A stretch of DNA of 64,000 bases from CAXMQS01 sp964195995 (GCA_964195995.1 CAXMQS010000036.1:102749-166748), one strand, 5' to 3'; numbered from the stretch's first letter, positions 43,478 to 52,960 are shown. A program made the numbers and translations. Notes: generated by a model from the letters alone, not told the origin.

Positions 43478-44164
43478 TTATTGAGCAGCCAGCGTTTGGC
43501 GTGAACCAGAGGTTTGGGTGATGCCGCTGATCTCGGCGATGCGCTCGACGCTCACGGTCATGATCGGAGCGGAGGCGAGGATGACGAGACTGGCGGCCAC
43601 GAACCGGGCCGCTACTCGCCGGAGCGAAACGGCCCCTTCTTCGGTGCTCCAGCCGATGGGTTCCTGGAGACGAAGTCCAGTCTGAGCAATGTTGGTTCGG
43701 CTGAGACTGGGAGCCCGGCGGAACCACGCGATTGCAGCTATATAGAGCGCAAAGATGAGGATCGGGGTAGCACCGATCCAACCGATGCGAAGCCCTTGCG
43801 GAGTATGAATCCCGATCCCGGCGAGGGCAGTGAGAGCGATGGCGACGGCGGCGACGCGGGCGTGCCCTAGTTCGACCGCGGGCCATAGTCGGCCTCGGTG
43901 GCGGAGGTCGATTATCGCCAAGATGGCCATATTCGCCATCGACGATCCGAACAGGTCGGCGACGGCGAGGTCGGGCGCGCCAGTTGCTGCGGCGGTGACA
44001 TCGACCGCCAACTCGGGTAGCGATGTGGCGAACGCCAGAAGGAGGGTGCCGACGAGGAGTCCACCAAGTCCGGTGCGTTCGGCGATTTCATCTCCGGCGG
44101 ATACGAGTCTTGTGGCAGCGCGGACGACTAGCGCGGCACTGATGACGAAGACGACGAGGGCCAC
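43478..44164 (-). pseudogene. Truncated CaCA-family sodium/calcium exchanger
   Basis: 228 residues. The first signature repeat of the family is intact (LLAFATSLPELAVDVTAAATGAPDLAVADLFGSS), with about six membrane helices. The protein stops at SGITQTSGSRQTLAAQ, just where the second alpha repeat should begin, so half of the ion site is missing. Downstream frames do not restore it. It is probably a decayed exchanger, unless half-size forms dimerise. Confidence 0.7.
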
Positions 44165-44228
44165 AGAAATGCTTATCGGTAGCTCTTCCCAGCAGCGCGG
44201 TGCCGGACTGCCCTATCGGATCGCTCCG

Positions 44229-45815
44229 TCATTGGGGTGGGCGGGATTCGAGGAGGTCGCAGGCGCCGTTGGCGAGACCTTGCCCGGCCTCTTCGTAGAG
44301 GTTCGTGGCGATGTCGACGCCGGCTGCTTTGAGTTCGGCCACTTGGTCCGGGTAGGTGGCGGCAGCGGCGATGTGGACACCGGGGAGGAAATCTCTGATT
44401 CGACGGGCGGCCTCGAGGTTGGCTTTGTGGTCGCTCATGGCGAGCACCACCAGCTCGAGTCCGGGGCGGAGGCGGAGGCGTTCCCAGAAGTCATGGTCGA
44501 GTGCGTCGCCGCGCAACACGGTTCGTCCTGCTCCGAGGTTCGAGGCAACGGTTTCGTCGCGGCGGTCGACTCCCAACACGACCGTGCCGTGGCGGCTCAC
44601 GAGCTCGTCGTAGGCACCCTGCCCGACACGCCCCATGCCGAAAACGACACTGCGGGCTGTGGTGGGCTCAACGAGGGCATCTTCAGCCTGCGTGGGGTGC
44701 CGTTCGAGATCTACCAGCAACTTCGACCAGCGGCCGTACAGGTCGTAACGAGCCCTGCTGAGGGCCGCGGCTATCGCGAAAGACACGGCGACCGCCACTG
44801 CGATTCCGGAGAGCCACTGTTGGTCGAGCAAGCCACGGTCGACCCCCGCCGCCGCCACGATGAGGCCGAATTCGCTGTACGTGGCCAGGGTGAGGGAGCT
44901 GTGGAACGAGGTGCGGGCGCGAAGCCGGAACCGGGAGAGGAGCACCATGAACCAGGCCGCCTTGGCGGCAACCAGCAACAGTGCGATCCCGGCGACTGCG
45001 ATCGCCGGAAGCTCGGGTGTGCCGCCGAGGCCGATCGAGACAAAGAAACCTACGAGAAGGAGGTCTTTGAGACCGAGCAGGCGATCGGACAACTCGTGGG
45101 CCTTGGGTTGGCTTGACAATGTCATCCCAACGATGAGTGCTCCCAGATCTGGTTTGAGCCCGACCTCCTCGAAGGCTGCTGCGCCGATCCCCACCGCGAG
45201 TGCCAATCCGAGTAACACCAGCAATTCTCCGTGGCCGCTGTGTCGGAGGAACCACCCCAGGATGGGCCGGGCCGCGATGATGCCGATGAGGAGAGGGAGC
45301 GCCCACAGCGACGGGGCCTCGTCCACCGCGAGCGCGAGAAATGCCACGGCGAACAGGTCTTGCATGATGAGGATGCCGATAGCAAGACGACCGGACAGCG
45401 ACGCCGCTTCGTTGCGCTCCTCGAGTGCCTTGACGGCAAAGACGGTGCTCGAGAATGAGAAGACGAACCCGACGAGCGCGGCCCCAGCCGGGGTGAGGTC
45501 GGCGGCGAGGGGAAGGCCAAGGGCACCGAGGGCCAGGAACAACCCTCCGATGATGGCGGTGGTCACCGACATGTGGACGCTGGTAACGACCCACACCTCG
45601 CTGCGAATCAACATCGAGGGGCGCAGGCTGAGACCGATTCCGAACAGCAGCAGTAGTACGCCGAGGTCGGCGATCAGCTCTATGGCTCCGTTGGCTTCGT
45701 AGCCCATGCCGTGGAGCACGAACCCGGCGGCGAGGTAGCCAACGAGCGGTGGGAGACCGATGCGCTGAGAACCGAAGCCAAGGACGAAGGCCACGAGGAT
45801 GATCTCGAGGTCCAT
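44229..45815 (-). CDS. KefB-type monovalent cation:proton antiporter with TrkA-N domain
   Basis: 528 residues: a CPA2 antiporter domain with about 12 membrane helices (1-375; SFSSTVFAVKALEE, GLKPDLGALIVGM) and a C-terminal TrkA-N/RCK Rossmann domain (VVFGMGRVGQGAYDEL near 393; VVLAMSDHKANLEAARRIRD). It would exchange K+ or Na+ for H+ under nucleotide control. It is the last gene of the minus-strand stress operon, ten bases after the 54-residue ORF. Confidence 0.92.
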   Translation of the reverse strand: MDLEIILVAFVLGFGSQRIGLPPLVGYLAAGFVLHGMGYEANGAIELIADLGVLLLLFGIGLSLRPSMLIRSEVWVVTSVHMSVTTAIIGGLFLALGALGLPLAADLTPAGAALVGFVFSFSSTVFAVKALEERNEAASLSGRLAIGILIMQDLFAVAFLALAVDEAPSLWALPLLIGIIAARPILGWFLRHSGHGELLVLLGLALAVGIGAAAFEEVGLKPDLGALIVGMTLSSQPKAHELSDRLLGLKDLLLVGFFVSIGLGGTPELPAIAVAGIALLLVAAKAAWFMVLLSRFRLRARTSFHSSLTLATYSEFGLIVAAAGVDRGLLDQQWLSGIAVAVAVSFAIAAALSRARYDLYGRWSKLLVDLERHPTQAEDALVEPTTARSVVFGMGRVGQGAYDELVSRHGTVVLGVDRRDETVASNLGAGRTVLRGDALDHDFWERLRLRPGLELVVLAMSDHKANLEAARRIRDFLPGVHIAAAATYPDQVAELKAAGVDIATNLYEEAGQGLANGACDLLESRPPQ

Positions 45816-45824
45816 GAGGCGGGC

Positions 45825-45989
45825 CTACCCGGCGCCCAACCGATGATGGGGTATGACATCGACTGCCGCGCCATGGGCACCTGTCACTGACGCGAGTCGC
45901 TCGTTCGCTCGAAGGTGCTGTGCGGTGGCTGGGTCGACGGCGCCGCAGCCACCCTCGACGAGCGTGACCGGTGTATCCCATGTAGTCAT
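45825..45989 (-). CDS. 54-residue ORF coupled to the P-type ATPase gene
   Basis: MTTWDTPVTLVEGGCGAVDP... ends HHRLGAG. Its ATG overlaps the ATPase stop (ATGA), and the antiporter gene starts ten bases after its stop, so it is embedded in the operon. No family recognised. Coupling suggests a small accessory protein of the transporters, but this is inference. Confidence 0.55.
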   Translation of the reverse strand: MTTWDTPVTLVEGGCGAVDPATAQHLRANERLASVTGAHGAAVDVIPHHRLGAG

Positions 45990-48502
45990 ATCGTTGCGCC
46001 GTTCTTCGCCGCGCTCCGCGACCAGGCTTCGGCTCCGAGGACTGTGGTCGCTAGCGCGGCTGCGACGTAGCCAAAGGCGGGCCCATCGAGGGGGACGAGG
46101 CCGAGCATGGTGCGCAGCGGGGGGAAGGTGATGGTTGCGATCTGGAGGGCGACGCTGGCGATGATGATGGCGTTGAGGACCCGGTTGGGGGTCGGTCGGG
46201 TGTGGATGCGGCGCGCCGGGTAGGCGAAGGCGAGTTGAGCCAGCGATTCGTACAAGAAGACGGCGGTCATCGTGGCTGCGGCCAAGTAGCCGATGGCGGG
46301 TAGCGCAAAGAACAGGGCGAGGCCGAGAGCGGCTTTGAGGATCCCGGTGGTGAGGATGAACCGGATGCCGGCTGGCGTGAGCAGCGGCGCCGATGGCGAC
46401 CGCGGGCGCTGGGTCATCATGCCGGGGTTGCGGTCGAGGCCGAGAGCGAGTGCGGGTGGCCCGTCGGCGATGATGTTGATCCACAGCAGCTGGACGGCAA
46501 GAAGGGGAACCAGCAGGTTGCCGGCTTCGTCACGGAGGTTGAACAGGGCGGCGCCGGTGACGCCGATTGCGATGAGAAGCACAAGGGCGACGTTGGTGGA
46601 GAACAAGAACCGGATGAACTTGAGGATGTTGGCGTAGATGCTGCGGCCTTCTTCGACCGCGTGGGTGATGGTGGCGAAGTTGTCGTCGAGGAGTACGAGG
46701 TCGGCGACCTCGCGGCTGACGTCGCTTCCTCGCTGGCCCATGGCGACGCCGACGTCGGCTCGTTTGAGGGCGGGGGCGTCGTTGACGCCGTCTCCGGTCA
46801 TGGCGACAATCTCGCCGTTGGCCTTGAGGGCGTCGACGAGGGCGAGCTTGTGTTCAGGGTTGGCCCGGGCGAAGACACCCACGTGTCCCGCCCTCTCGGC
46901 GAGTTCCTCGGGGCCGAGCCGGTCGAGCTGGTCGCCGGTCATCACTTCGTCGCATGCGATGCCGATCGCGTCGGCGATGGCCTTGGCGGTAGCTGGGTGA
47001 TCGCCGGTGATCATGAGCACCCGGATTCCCGCCTGTTGGGTGACCGCAATGGCGGCGGGCACCTCAGGTCGGGGCGGATCCCACAGGGCGACGGTGCCGA
47101 GCCATGTGATCTCGGTATCGGTTTCGCTGGGTGCCCACGCCAGGGCAAGCATGCGGTTGCCGTCGGCGGCGGCAACCTCGATTCGTGCTCCCCATGCTTC
47201 GCGTCCCTCACCGGTGAGTTGGCTCATTTGCAGGAGCACTTCTGGTGCGCCCTTGAGGTACGAGACCGGCTCGCCGTCTTCGAGCACGGTGACCCGCATG
47301 TACTTCCATTCCGAGTCGAATGGGCGCTCCGAGATCCTCTTGCGGCGGGTGCGCTCGGCGGCCGGGTCAAGGCCGTGCTCCGCCGCATACGCATAGAGGC
47401 CGATTTCGAGGGGGTCGCCCGAGCCTCCGTCTGGTTCGGCCTCGGCGGCGAGCACCATTGCCAGCAGCGCCCGACGCTGGTCCGGTGAGTCCAGGGCGCG
47501 CACGGTCATCGTGTTCTCGGTGAGAGTGCCGGTCTTGTCTGTGGCGATGACGGTGACTGAGCCGAGCGCTTCCGCCGCCGACAGGCGGCGGACCACCGCG
47601 CTGCGAGATGCCATGCGTTCGGTGCCGAGCGCCAGCGTCAAGGTCAGCACTGCAGGAAGGCCCTCAGGTACGGCCGCCACGGCGACCGCCACCGCAAAGA
47701 TGAGGGCTTCGTCGATGCGGTCGATCCCCTCGATGCCAACCCCAGCCACCATGAGGATCACCGCGAGGGCCGCCACCCAGCGGGCGATGCGGTGCCCGAA
47801 ATGTGTCAGGCGGCGTTCGAGGGGCGTTGCTTCTGTCTCGACGTCGGCCAGCATCCCGGCGATGCGGCCCATCGCCGAGGCCGGCCCGGTTCTGGTTACT
47901 GCCACCCAGGCAAGGCCCCGCACCGCCAACGTTCCGGAAAAGACCTCCTCGGTGACGGCCCGGTCGACCGGCACCGACTCGCCCGTCAGCATCGACTCGT
48001 CCACCATCAGACCCCGCTCACCGGTCAGAACGCCGTCGGCGGGGATGCGGTCACCCGCTTCCACTCGTCCCAAATCTCCGGGCACGAGTTCTGCGGCCGG
48101 AATCTCCGTGAGGTTGCCGTCGCGGCGGACCCACACCTGCGGGGCTGCGAGTTCCTTGAGCCGGGCGAGGGCGTCTTCAGCCCGGTATTCCTGCCACACA
48201 CCCATGATCGTGTTGAAGGCGAGGATCACCAGGATGGCGATGGATTCGATCGGCCAACCGTGTGCGCCCTCGATCACCCAAATCACGGCGTCGAACGCCA
48301 GAGCGAACAGCAGAATGTAAATGATCGGGCTGCGCAGCTGCCGCGCCACCCGTGTCCACCACGGGATCGGTTTGGCCTCGGGTAGGAGGTTGGGGCCGTA
48401 CGCTTCGAGCCGCCGAGCAGCTTCGGCTGCGGTCAGGCCCTGAATCGCTGTCGAGGTGGGCTCGGTCGAGGTGCCGGCACGAGCCGAGGCACCGTAGGCC
48501 AT
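45986..48502 (-). CDS. P2-type cation-transporting ATPase
   Basis: 838 residues from ATG 48502. Cation-ATPase N domain (20-75), actuator motif LTGESVPVD, the PEGLP ion-site motif in M4, phosphorylation site DKTGTLT, KGAPE nucleotide-binding loop, GDGVNDAPAL hinge and ten membrane helices. PEGLP and the C-terminal six-helix domain place it with Ca2+/Mg2+-type P2A pumps rather than heavy-metal P1B pumps. The start overlaps the USP stop (TGATG). Confidence 0.93.
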   Translation of the reverse strand: MAYGASARAGTSTEPTSTAIQGLTAAEAARRLEAYGPNLLPEAKPIPWWTRVARQLRSPIIYILLFALAFDAVIWVIEGAHGWPIESIAILVILAFNTIMGVWQEYRAEDALARLKELAAPQVWVRRDGNLTEIPAAELVPGDLGRVEAGDRIPADGVLTGERGLMVDESMLTGESVPVDRAVTEEVFSGTLAVRGLAWVAVTRTGPASAMGRIAGMLADVETEATPLERRLTHFGHRIARWVAALAVILMVAGVGIEGIDRIDEALIFAVAVAVAAVPEGLPAVLTLTLALGTERMASRSAVVRRLSAAEALGSVTVIATDKTGTLTENTMTVRALDSPDQRRALLAMVLAAEAEPDGGSGDPLEIGLYAYAAEHGLDPAAERTRRKRISERPFDSEWKYMRVTVLEDGEPVSYLKGAPEVLLQMSQLTGEGREAWGARIEVAAADGNRMLALAWAPSETDTEITWLGTVALWDPPRPEVPAAIAVTQQAGIRVLMITGDHPATAKAIADAIGIACDEVMTGDQLDRLGPEELAERAGHVGVFARANPEHKLALVDALKANGEIVAMTGDGVNDAPALKRADVGVAMGQRGSDVSREVADLVLLDDNFATITHAVEEGRSIYANILKFIRFLFSTNVALVLLIAIGVTGAALFNLRDEAGNLLVPLLAVQLLWINIIADGPPALALGLDRNPGMMTQRPRSPSAPLLTPAGIRFILTTGILKAALGLALFFALPAIGYLAAATMTAVFLYESLAQLAFAYPARRIHTRPTPNRVLNAIIIASVALQIATITFPPLRTMLGLVPLDGPAFGYVAAALATTVLGAEAWSRSAAKNGATI

Positions 48503-49476
48503 CAGGGCGTCCCTTGCTTGGCTTTGGCGGGCCGTGCGAGCTTGACGGGGGTAACGAAACCGTGCGGCTTGACCGCCATCACCGAGCAAGTCACCGAGCG
48601 AAGGATGGACTCAGCGGTATTGCCCATGATCAAGCCGCCCAGTCCGGTGCGAGCCACGGTCCCCATCACGATCAGTCCGATATTGAACCGTTCGGCAAGG
48701 CGAGGCAACACCTTCCTGGCGTCGCCGGCCACCATGTGCGCCGCCCCTCCCAGCTCGGCCACCTGATGTCGGTCCATCAAAGCGTCGAGCTGCTCCATAT
48801 GCGACGACTTCGCCGACTCGACCACTGCATCGACGACGCCCGCCGGGAGCGCCACATATGGGGACGACCGCAGCGTCGACTCGCCCGCGAGATTCCACGC
48901 GTGACCCACGTGCAGCACCGCGTTCTCGCGGCGCGTCAGCGACGTCGCCAACTCCAAGACGAGATCGTTCAAACCGTCCCGTACCGGGTCGGTTGGATCG
49001 GGGTCGATCAAAGCCAATATTCGGAGCTTGCGAGCCCGAGAGGGACGCATTACCCACACTGGGACCGGGCATTTGCGCAGGAGGTGCATTACACCGCTGT
49101 CCAAGTGCGGGCCCTCCCCCGTTCGAACCTCACTGGTACCAACCATGACCAGGTCATTGCCGTTTCTGAGCACGTGGCGGATGACTTCGAGGAATGGCTC
49201 TCCCACTTTCACTGTCACCTCGGTGTCCGCTCTGGAGCGCGTGTTCTCCACCAGGTGCCTGAGTCTCTCCTCCCGATCACGCACCAGTGCCGCCTCGATA
49301 TCCACCACGCGGCCTTCCACCTCGATCTTGCGGCGCAGGCGCGGCAGCGGGGGAACAACGTCAAGCACCGTGATATGCGCGTCATTCGTGTCCGCGAGCT
49401 TGACGGCGGCCCGCAGTGTCAAGGGTTCGAGGTGTCCAGGGCACGCTGCAACCAGAAGACTCTTGAACCGATCCAT
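48502..49476 (-). CDS. Tandem universal stress protein
   Basis: 324 residues with two UspA-like domains (about 1-150 and 155-315). The second has the ATP-loop pattern (GLIVMGTVARTGLGGLIMGNTAESIL) of nucleotide-binding USPs. It is translated just before the P-type ATPase gene (TGATG overlap). Tandem USPs next to cation pumps are typical of low-oxygen or energy-stress regulons in actinobacteria. Confidence 0.88.
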   Translation of the reverse strand: MDRFKSLLVAACPGHLEPLTLRAAVKLADTNDAHITVLDVVPPLPRLRRKIEVEGRVVDIEAALVRDREERLRHLVENTRSRADTEVTVKVGEPFLEVIRHVLRNGNDLVMVGTSEVRTGEGPHLDSGVMHLLRKCPVPVWVMRPSRARKLRILALIDPDPTDPVRDGLNDLVLELATSLTRRENAVLHVGHAWNLAGESTLRSSPYVALPAGVVDAVVESAKSSHMEQLDALMDRHQVAELGGAAHMVAGDARKVLPRLAERFNIGLIVMGTVARTGLGGLIMGNTAESILRSVTCSVMAVKPHGFVTPVKLARPAKAKQGTP

Positions 49477-49478
49477 GA

Positions 49479-49901
49479 CTACACCGCCTTTCCGTTGTAG
49501 TTCGCTCCGTCTCGTAGGAGTGGGTCGCAGTGGTCGGCTGGTGGGGATGAGGTGGGTCGACCGCCCGTTCGGTCCTGGGATTTGGCGAAGTAGGCGAACC
49601 GCGGCCGTCGCCCCGGGTAGGTGGTGTCGGCTTCCCAGGTCACCGAGCTCTCGACCCGGCTCACACCCGGGACCTTGGACGCTAAGCGCTCCAGCCGGAC
49701 GGCCTCCCGCCGTTCGGCAACAACGCCAATCATCCTGGCGACGCCGGCGCTCACAGAGACCGAAATATCATCTGGGTTGCCGCCGAGGACCTTGCTGATC
49801 ACACAGGAGTAGATCTCCGCTTCGATGTTGGCATCGGACCGCAGCAGCGCTTCCCGAAGCCGGCGCTGCGAACGCCGCTGGAGGGTCGAATGTGATCTCA
49901 T
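49479..49901 (-). CDS. BON-domain protein
   Basis: 140 residues. The central part, from IEAEIYSCVISKVLGGN to LASKVPGVSRVESSVTW, has the strand-helix-strand-strand pattern of a BON domain (residues about 22-92). The C-terminal 45 residues are basic and disordered. No signal peptide. Its ATG overlaps the stop of the DksA-like gene (ATGA). Confidence 0.7.
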   Translation of the reverse strand: MRSHSTLQRRSQRRLREALLRSDANIEAEIYSCVISKVLGGNPDDISVSVSAGVARMIGVVAERREAVRLERLASKVPGVSRVESSVTWEADTTYPGRRPRFAYFAKSQDRTGGRPTSSPPADHCDPLLRDGANYNGKAV

Positions 49902-50368
49902 CGCTCTTCCCCGCCGTGAGCTGATGTGACGACTTCGGCCAGCGATCGGGCCTCGTCGGGTCGGGGCTGGTCGCGATCGACGAATTCATGAGTCCCGCCA
50001 CAGGAGATGCGGCTGCATTCGACACACCTAGCGGCGGCTGGCAATGCCCGAAGCCGCTCGAGCGGGATTGGGGTACCGCAGTCGAGGCAATCCCCGTAGG
50101 TGTCGGCGGCGGCCCGAGCCAGCGCCTCCTCCACCTCCCACACACGCCGCTCGGCTCGGTCCACGAGCATCAGGGCTGTCGTTGCGTCGGTATCGGCAGA
50201 CGGGTGCCTTTGATCGAACAGATCGCTGAGATCCCGGCTCATCAGCGCCTCGGAGACCTCGCTGCGCAAGGTCTCGGCACATTGTGCTGCCGATGCGCGA
50301 CGGACCCGCAGGAGGTCGGTCAGGTCGGCGAGGGTCTTCGGGGCGAACCGCGTAGCTGCAGTTGTCAT
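49898..50368 (-). CDS. DksA/TraR-family zinc-finger protein
   Basis: 156 residues: a helical N-terminal half that could form the DksA coiled coil (tip residues are not clearly conserved), then a four-Cys zinc finger CLDCG...CVEC with Ile-Pro-x-x-R-L between, as in TraR/DksA. Such proteins bind in the RNA polymerase secondary channel. It is the first gene of the minus-strand operon (with BON, USP, ATPase, small ORF, antiporter). Confidence 0.82.
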   Translation of the reverse strand: MTTAATRFAPKTLADLTDLLRVRRASAAQCAETLRSEVSEALMSRDLSDLFDQRHPSADTDATTALMLVDRAERRVWEVEEALARAAADTYGDCLDCGTPIPLERLRALPAAARCVECSRISCGGTHEFVDRDQPRPDEARSLAEVVTSAHGGEER

Positions 50369-50506
50369 TTCGTCCTCCTCGGACAGTTGGGAAACACATC
50401 ACTTCCGTTGTGAAGGTCTCTCCCGCCCGAGAAGTGGGCCTGCGCCGCCGGGCCTTGCGGCCGTGTTGACGACTGCGCTCGTGTGGGGGTACTCCCCTTT
50501 CCAACA

Positions 50507-50525
50507 CGCTATAAATAACACGACA
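50507..50525 (-). promoter_or_regulatory. Stress-island motif, box 3
   Basis: On the minus strand TGTCGTGTTATTTATAGCG, about 140 bases upstream of the DksA-like gene. It shares TGTCGTG-N-TAT and the final CG with box 1. The 282-base gap 50369-50650 holds this and box 2 and no gene. Confidence 0.4.
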
Positions 50526-50591
50526 ATGATGGCATGACTAGGGCCGTTCGACCTTACCCGGAGGATGTGGGGAACGCCCTCCGGAGCCAAG

Positions 50592-50610
50592 CGCCCGACA
50601 TATCATGACA
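50592..50610 (-). promoter_or_regulatory. Stress-island motif, box 2
   Basis: On the minus strand TGTCATGATATGTCGGGCG, about 40 bases before the winged-helix regulator gene at 50651. It matches box 1 at 13 of its first 15 positions. Confidence 0.45.
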
Positions 50611-50650
50611 TCTGCGACACGTGTTGAAGTGAAACGAGGATGGGGCTGCG

Positions 50651-50962
50651 ATGACCGATTACGACCGTCGATCCTGGACTTTCCTCACAAGCCATGCGCG
50701 GGTATTGATCCTGATCTCTCAGACCCCCGATATTCGTGCTCGCGACATCGCGGCTGTGACCGGCCTCACCGAACGCTCCACCCAGCGAATCGTTGCCGAC
50801 CTGGAAGCAGCCGGCTACCTGAGCCATGATCGGATCGGTCGGCGCAACCATTACAGGATCAAGACCAGCGAGACGCTCCGCCATCCCCATGAGCAAGGCG
50901 TCGAGATCGGCTTGCTCCTTGATTTGTTCTCCGATGTTCTCGGCGGCGCGTCACCCAACTAG
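50651..50962 (+). CDS. Winged-helix transcriptional regulator (MarR/ArsR-like)
   Basis: 103 residues: helix-turn-helix IRARDIAAVTGLTERSTQRIVADLEAAGYL (about 27-58), then a wing HDRIGRRNHYRI and a C-terminal helix that may dimerise. No Cys metal site. It is divergent from the DksA-BON-USP-ATPase operon and is the best candidate for a regulator acting at the TGTCrTG boxes. Confidence 0.85.
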   Translation: MTDYDRRSWTFLTSHARVLILISQTPDIRARDIAAVTGLTERSTQRIVADLEAAGYLSHDRIGRRNHYRIKTSETLRHPHEQGVEIGLLLDLFSDVLGGASPN

Positions 50963-51008
50963 GAGCCGGCTCGGGCCGGCGGCCCACCACGATGTCGGGA
51001 CCTCCTGG

Positions 51009-51395
51009 CTACAGCTCGCCCTGGTCGGTGCCTTCCGCCCAGTTCTCCTTGGCTTCCTGGACGCCCATCAGCCCGACCATCAGTGCGGCCGCCGGGTCGG
51101 CCCACCACCAGCCGACGACAGCGTTCAGGAGCAGCCCCAACATGGTTGCCGCAGATAGCACTCCGTCGAGGAATGTCATCGAAGCTTCCGAACGGAGAGG
51201 AGACGAGTCGAGCCGGATGGCAATCCGACGTTTCGTTCCCGGCAACCGAACATGACCAGGGCGGTGATTGCCAAGTAGACGATTCCCCAGGGTGACTCAT
51301 CGGGGCGCCTTCCGGTCACGAGGTCCCGAAGCCTTGCGACCGTCAGAGCGGCCGTGAGGGCGGCGAAAGCGACGGCGACAGGTCGATGAGCTCGG
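51009..51395 (-). pseudogene. Decayed cation transporter (CDF-like C-terminal part)
   Basis: Two frames together resemble the membrane part of a cation diffusion facilitator: VAFAALTAALTVARLRDLVTG from about 51395, then a frameshift near 51245, then RLDSSPLRSEASMTFLDGVLSAATMLGLLLN...WWWADPAAAL to the stop at 51009. The N-terminus is missing, cut off before the next gene. Confidence 0.6.
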
Positions 51396-51423
51396 GCGGT
51401 TCGCTCGGGGCATCAATACCGGG

Positions 51424-52293
51424 TCACGCCCTCGGAGTTGGTGGTTGCGGGATGATCGCTAGTGGCAATGGGCTGTGGCGGACGAGATACGACGCGGTGC
51501 CTCCGAGTCCGTCGAATTGGCCCTTGCCCCGCTGCCCAATCACGATCAGACCCGCCTCTTGCTTCAGTGCGACGTCGATGAGGCAGCGTCGGGCGTCCCC
51601 GGCCGTGACGATGGCATCGTGTGTGATGCCCAGGTTGCGAAACGCGCCAGACGATGCAGTCTCGAGATGGTCTTGTTCTCGGGCCATGGTCTCGTCGAGT
51701 CGTTCCGAGGAGTGCTCGGCGCCTGGATCGATGCACCAAAGAATGGTGGCCGATGCACCGAGGGCCAGACACAACCTGGCACTCCAAGCCGTGACGCTCT
51801 CAGAGATAGGCGAGAAGTCGAGCCCGATCACGACACGATCGAAACGAGGCCTACCTGCTCCGCGCGGTACCAGGATGAGTGGACACCGGGTGCCGAACAG
51901 CAAACTGCGACCCACCGAGCCGAGCAGCAAACCTTTGATCGGGCCCAGACCTCGCGTTCCCAGGACGAGCATCGTGACCTCCGGTTCAGCCGATGCCCGT
52001 TGGAGGGCATGGCGCGCCGGTCCGCGTAACGCTCGACATGTCACGTTGGCGCAGCCCGCTTCGTCGCTGACCTTTCGGAGTTTCGCGATCACGTCCTCAT
52101 CCATCTCGTCGGCGGAGAGATCTGATCCATGGCCGCCCTGGACGGAACGGCGAGTTGGGTGCTCCCATGCCTTGGCCGCGGTAACGCCGATGCCCGCTTG
52201 AGAGCCGAGCGCGTCCGACCAGATCAACGCGTCGATCGAGTTCTCGGAACCGTCCACGCCGACGAGGATCGTCTTGGCGTCGGAGGCGCTCAT
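51424..52293 (-). CDS. Tandem universal stress protein
   Basis: 289 residues with two UspA domains (about 5-145 and 148-285). Both keep the ATP-binding loop pattern (TRGLGPIKGLLLGSVGRSLL; GQRGKGQFDGLGGTASYLV). It starts behind AAGGAG and stands alone. It is the third USP protein of the island. Confidence 0.9.
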   Translation of the reverse strand: MSASDAKTILVGVDGSENSIDALIWSDALGSQAGIGVTAAKAWEHPTRRSVQGGHGSDLSADEMDEDVIAKLRKVSDEAGCANVTCRALRGPARHALQRASAEPEVTMLVLGTRGLGPIKGLLLGSVGRSLLFGTRCPLILVPRGAGRPRFDRVVIGLDFSPISESVTAWSARLCLALGASATILWCIDPGAEHSSERLDETMAREQDHLETASSGAFRNLGITHDAIVTAGDARRCLIDVALKQEAGLIVIGQRGKGQFDGLGGTASYLVRHSPLPLAIIPQPPTPRA

Positions 52294-52524
52294 CGTCGCT
52301 CCTTAGGGTGACAACTCACACCGTTTATGTCCGGAGACTGAAGTAGGAAGCACCGGAATATCGAACCCCGAAGCCCCCAGCAGCTCCAAACCCAATTGTC
52401 CGCCCAGATGCCTCAGCAGGGCTAGAGGCCTTCGACACCAGCTCGCCCCCACGGCGTCCGGGCCGCATGGTCCTACCGTCGTTCGACCCTGGTGGGTGGA
52501 CAGGAGTGTTGCCACCCTGAGGGA

Positions 52525-52659
52525 GTGAACCGTATCTATGAAGCGCGCCTGTTGGCACCAGACGTCAAGTATTTCAGGGTCGAGGCTCCCAGAGTCGCGT
52601 TGAAGCGCCGGCCCGGGCAGTTCGTCATCGTCCGCGTGGCCGAGAATGGCGAGCGCATC
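52525..52659 (+). pseudogene. 5' fragment of a sulfide dehydrogenase/ferredoxin-NADP reductase-like gene
   Basis: GTG 52525 behind GAGGGA opens VNRIYEARLLAPDVKYFRVEAP...RRPGQFVIVRVAENGERI, the N-terminus of the SudB/NfnA-type FAD/NAD-binding subunit. Homology ends at ERI (52659), where the direct repeat begins at 52651. The gene was cut by arrival of the island; the rest is not in this window. Confidence 0.7.
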
Positions 52660-52960
52660 CACCCCGTTTCCACCCCGTCAGCACGGCCTCTGGCGGTTAG
52701 CAGCGGTCAACAGCGGTTCGTCGAAACGCCAGTGCCTAGATCGTGAAACTCAGAATCGTCAGTAGCTATAGGACATCTGAGAACCCATGGAAACGGTTTA
52801 GGAAACCGGTGCTCTATCCCCTGAGCTACGAGGGCTGGATGTGTCCAATCGCCAATGACTACTGGAGCTTCCGGCGATCTCGATGACGCCCGAATGCTAG
52901 GCCCGACCCGGAATCCACCCCGTTTCCACCCCGTCACAGCGGCCATTAGCGGTCACTCCC
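52651..52960 (+). repeat. Island-end repeat, copy A, with tRNA-Arg(CCT) 5' half
   Basis: The first 41 bases (from GAGCGCATCCACCCCG) are identical to 63831-63871, and similarity continues through 52835. On the minus strand 52835-52794 reads GCCCTCGTAGCTCAGGGGAT... up to the anticodon loop TTCCTAA: the 5' half of tRNA-Arg(CCT) without its 3' half. The part 52836-52900 matches copy B. Confidence 0.8.

Noticed and set aside
43830..45116. 428-codon plus-strand frame opposite the antiporter gene
   Set aside because: It is the antisense of the exchanger fragment and the KefB-type gene, which have clear family motifs on the minus strand.
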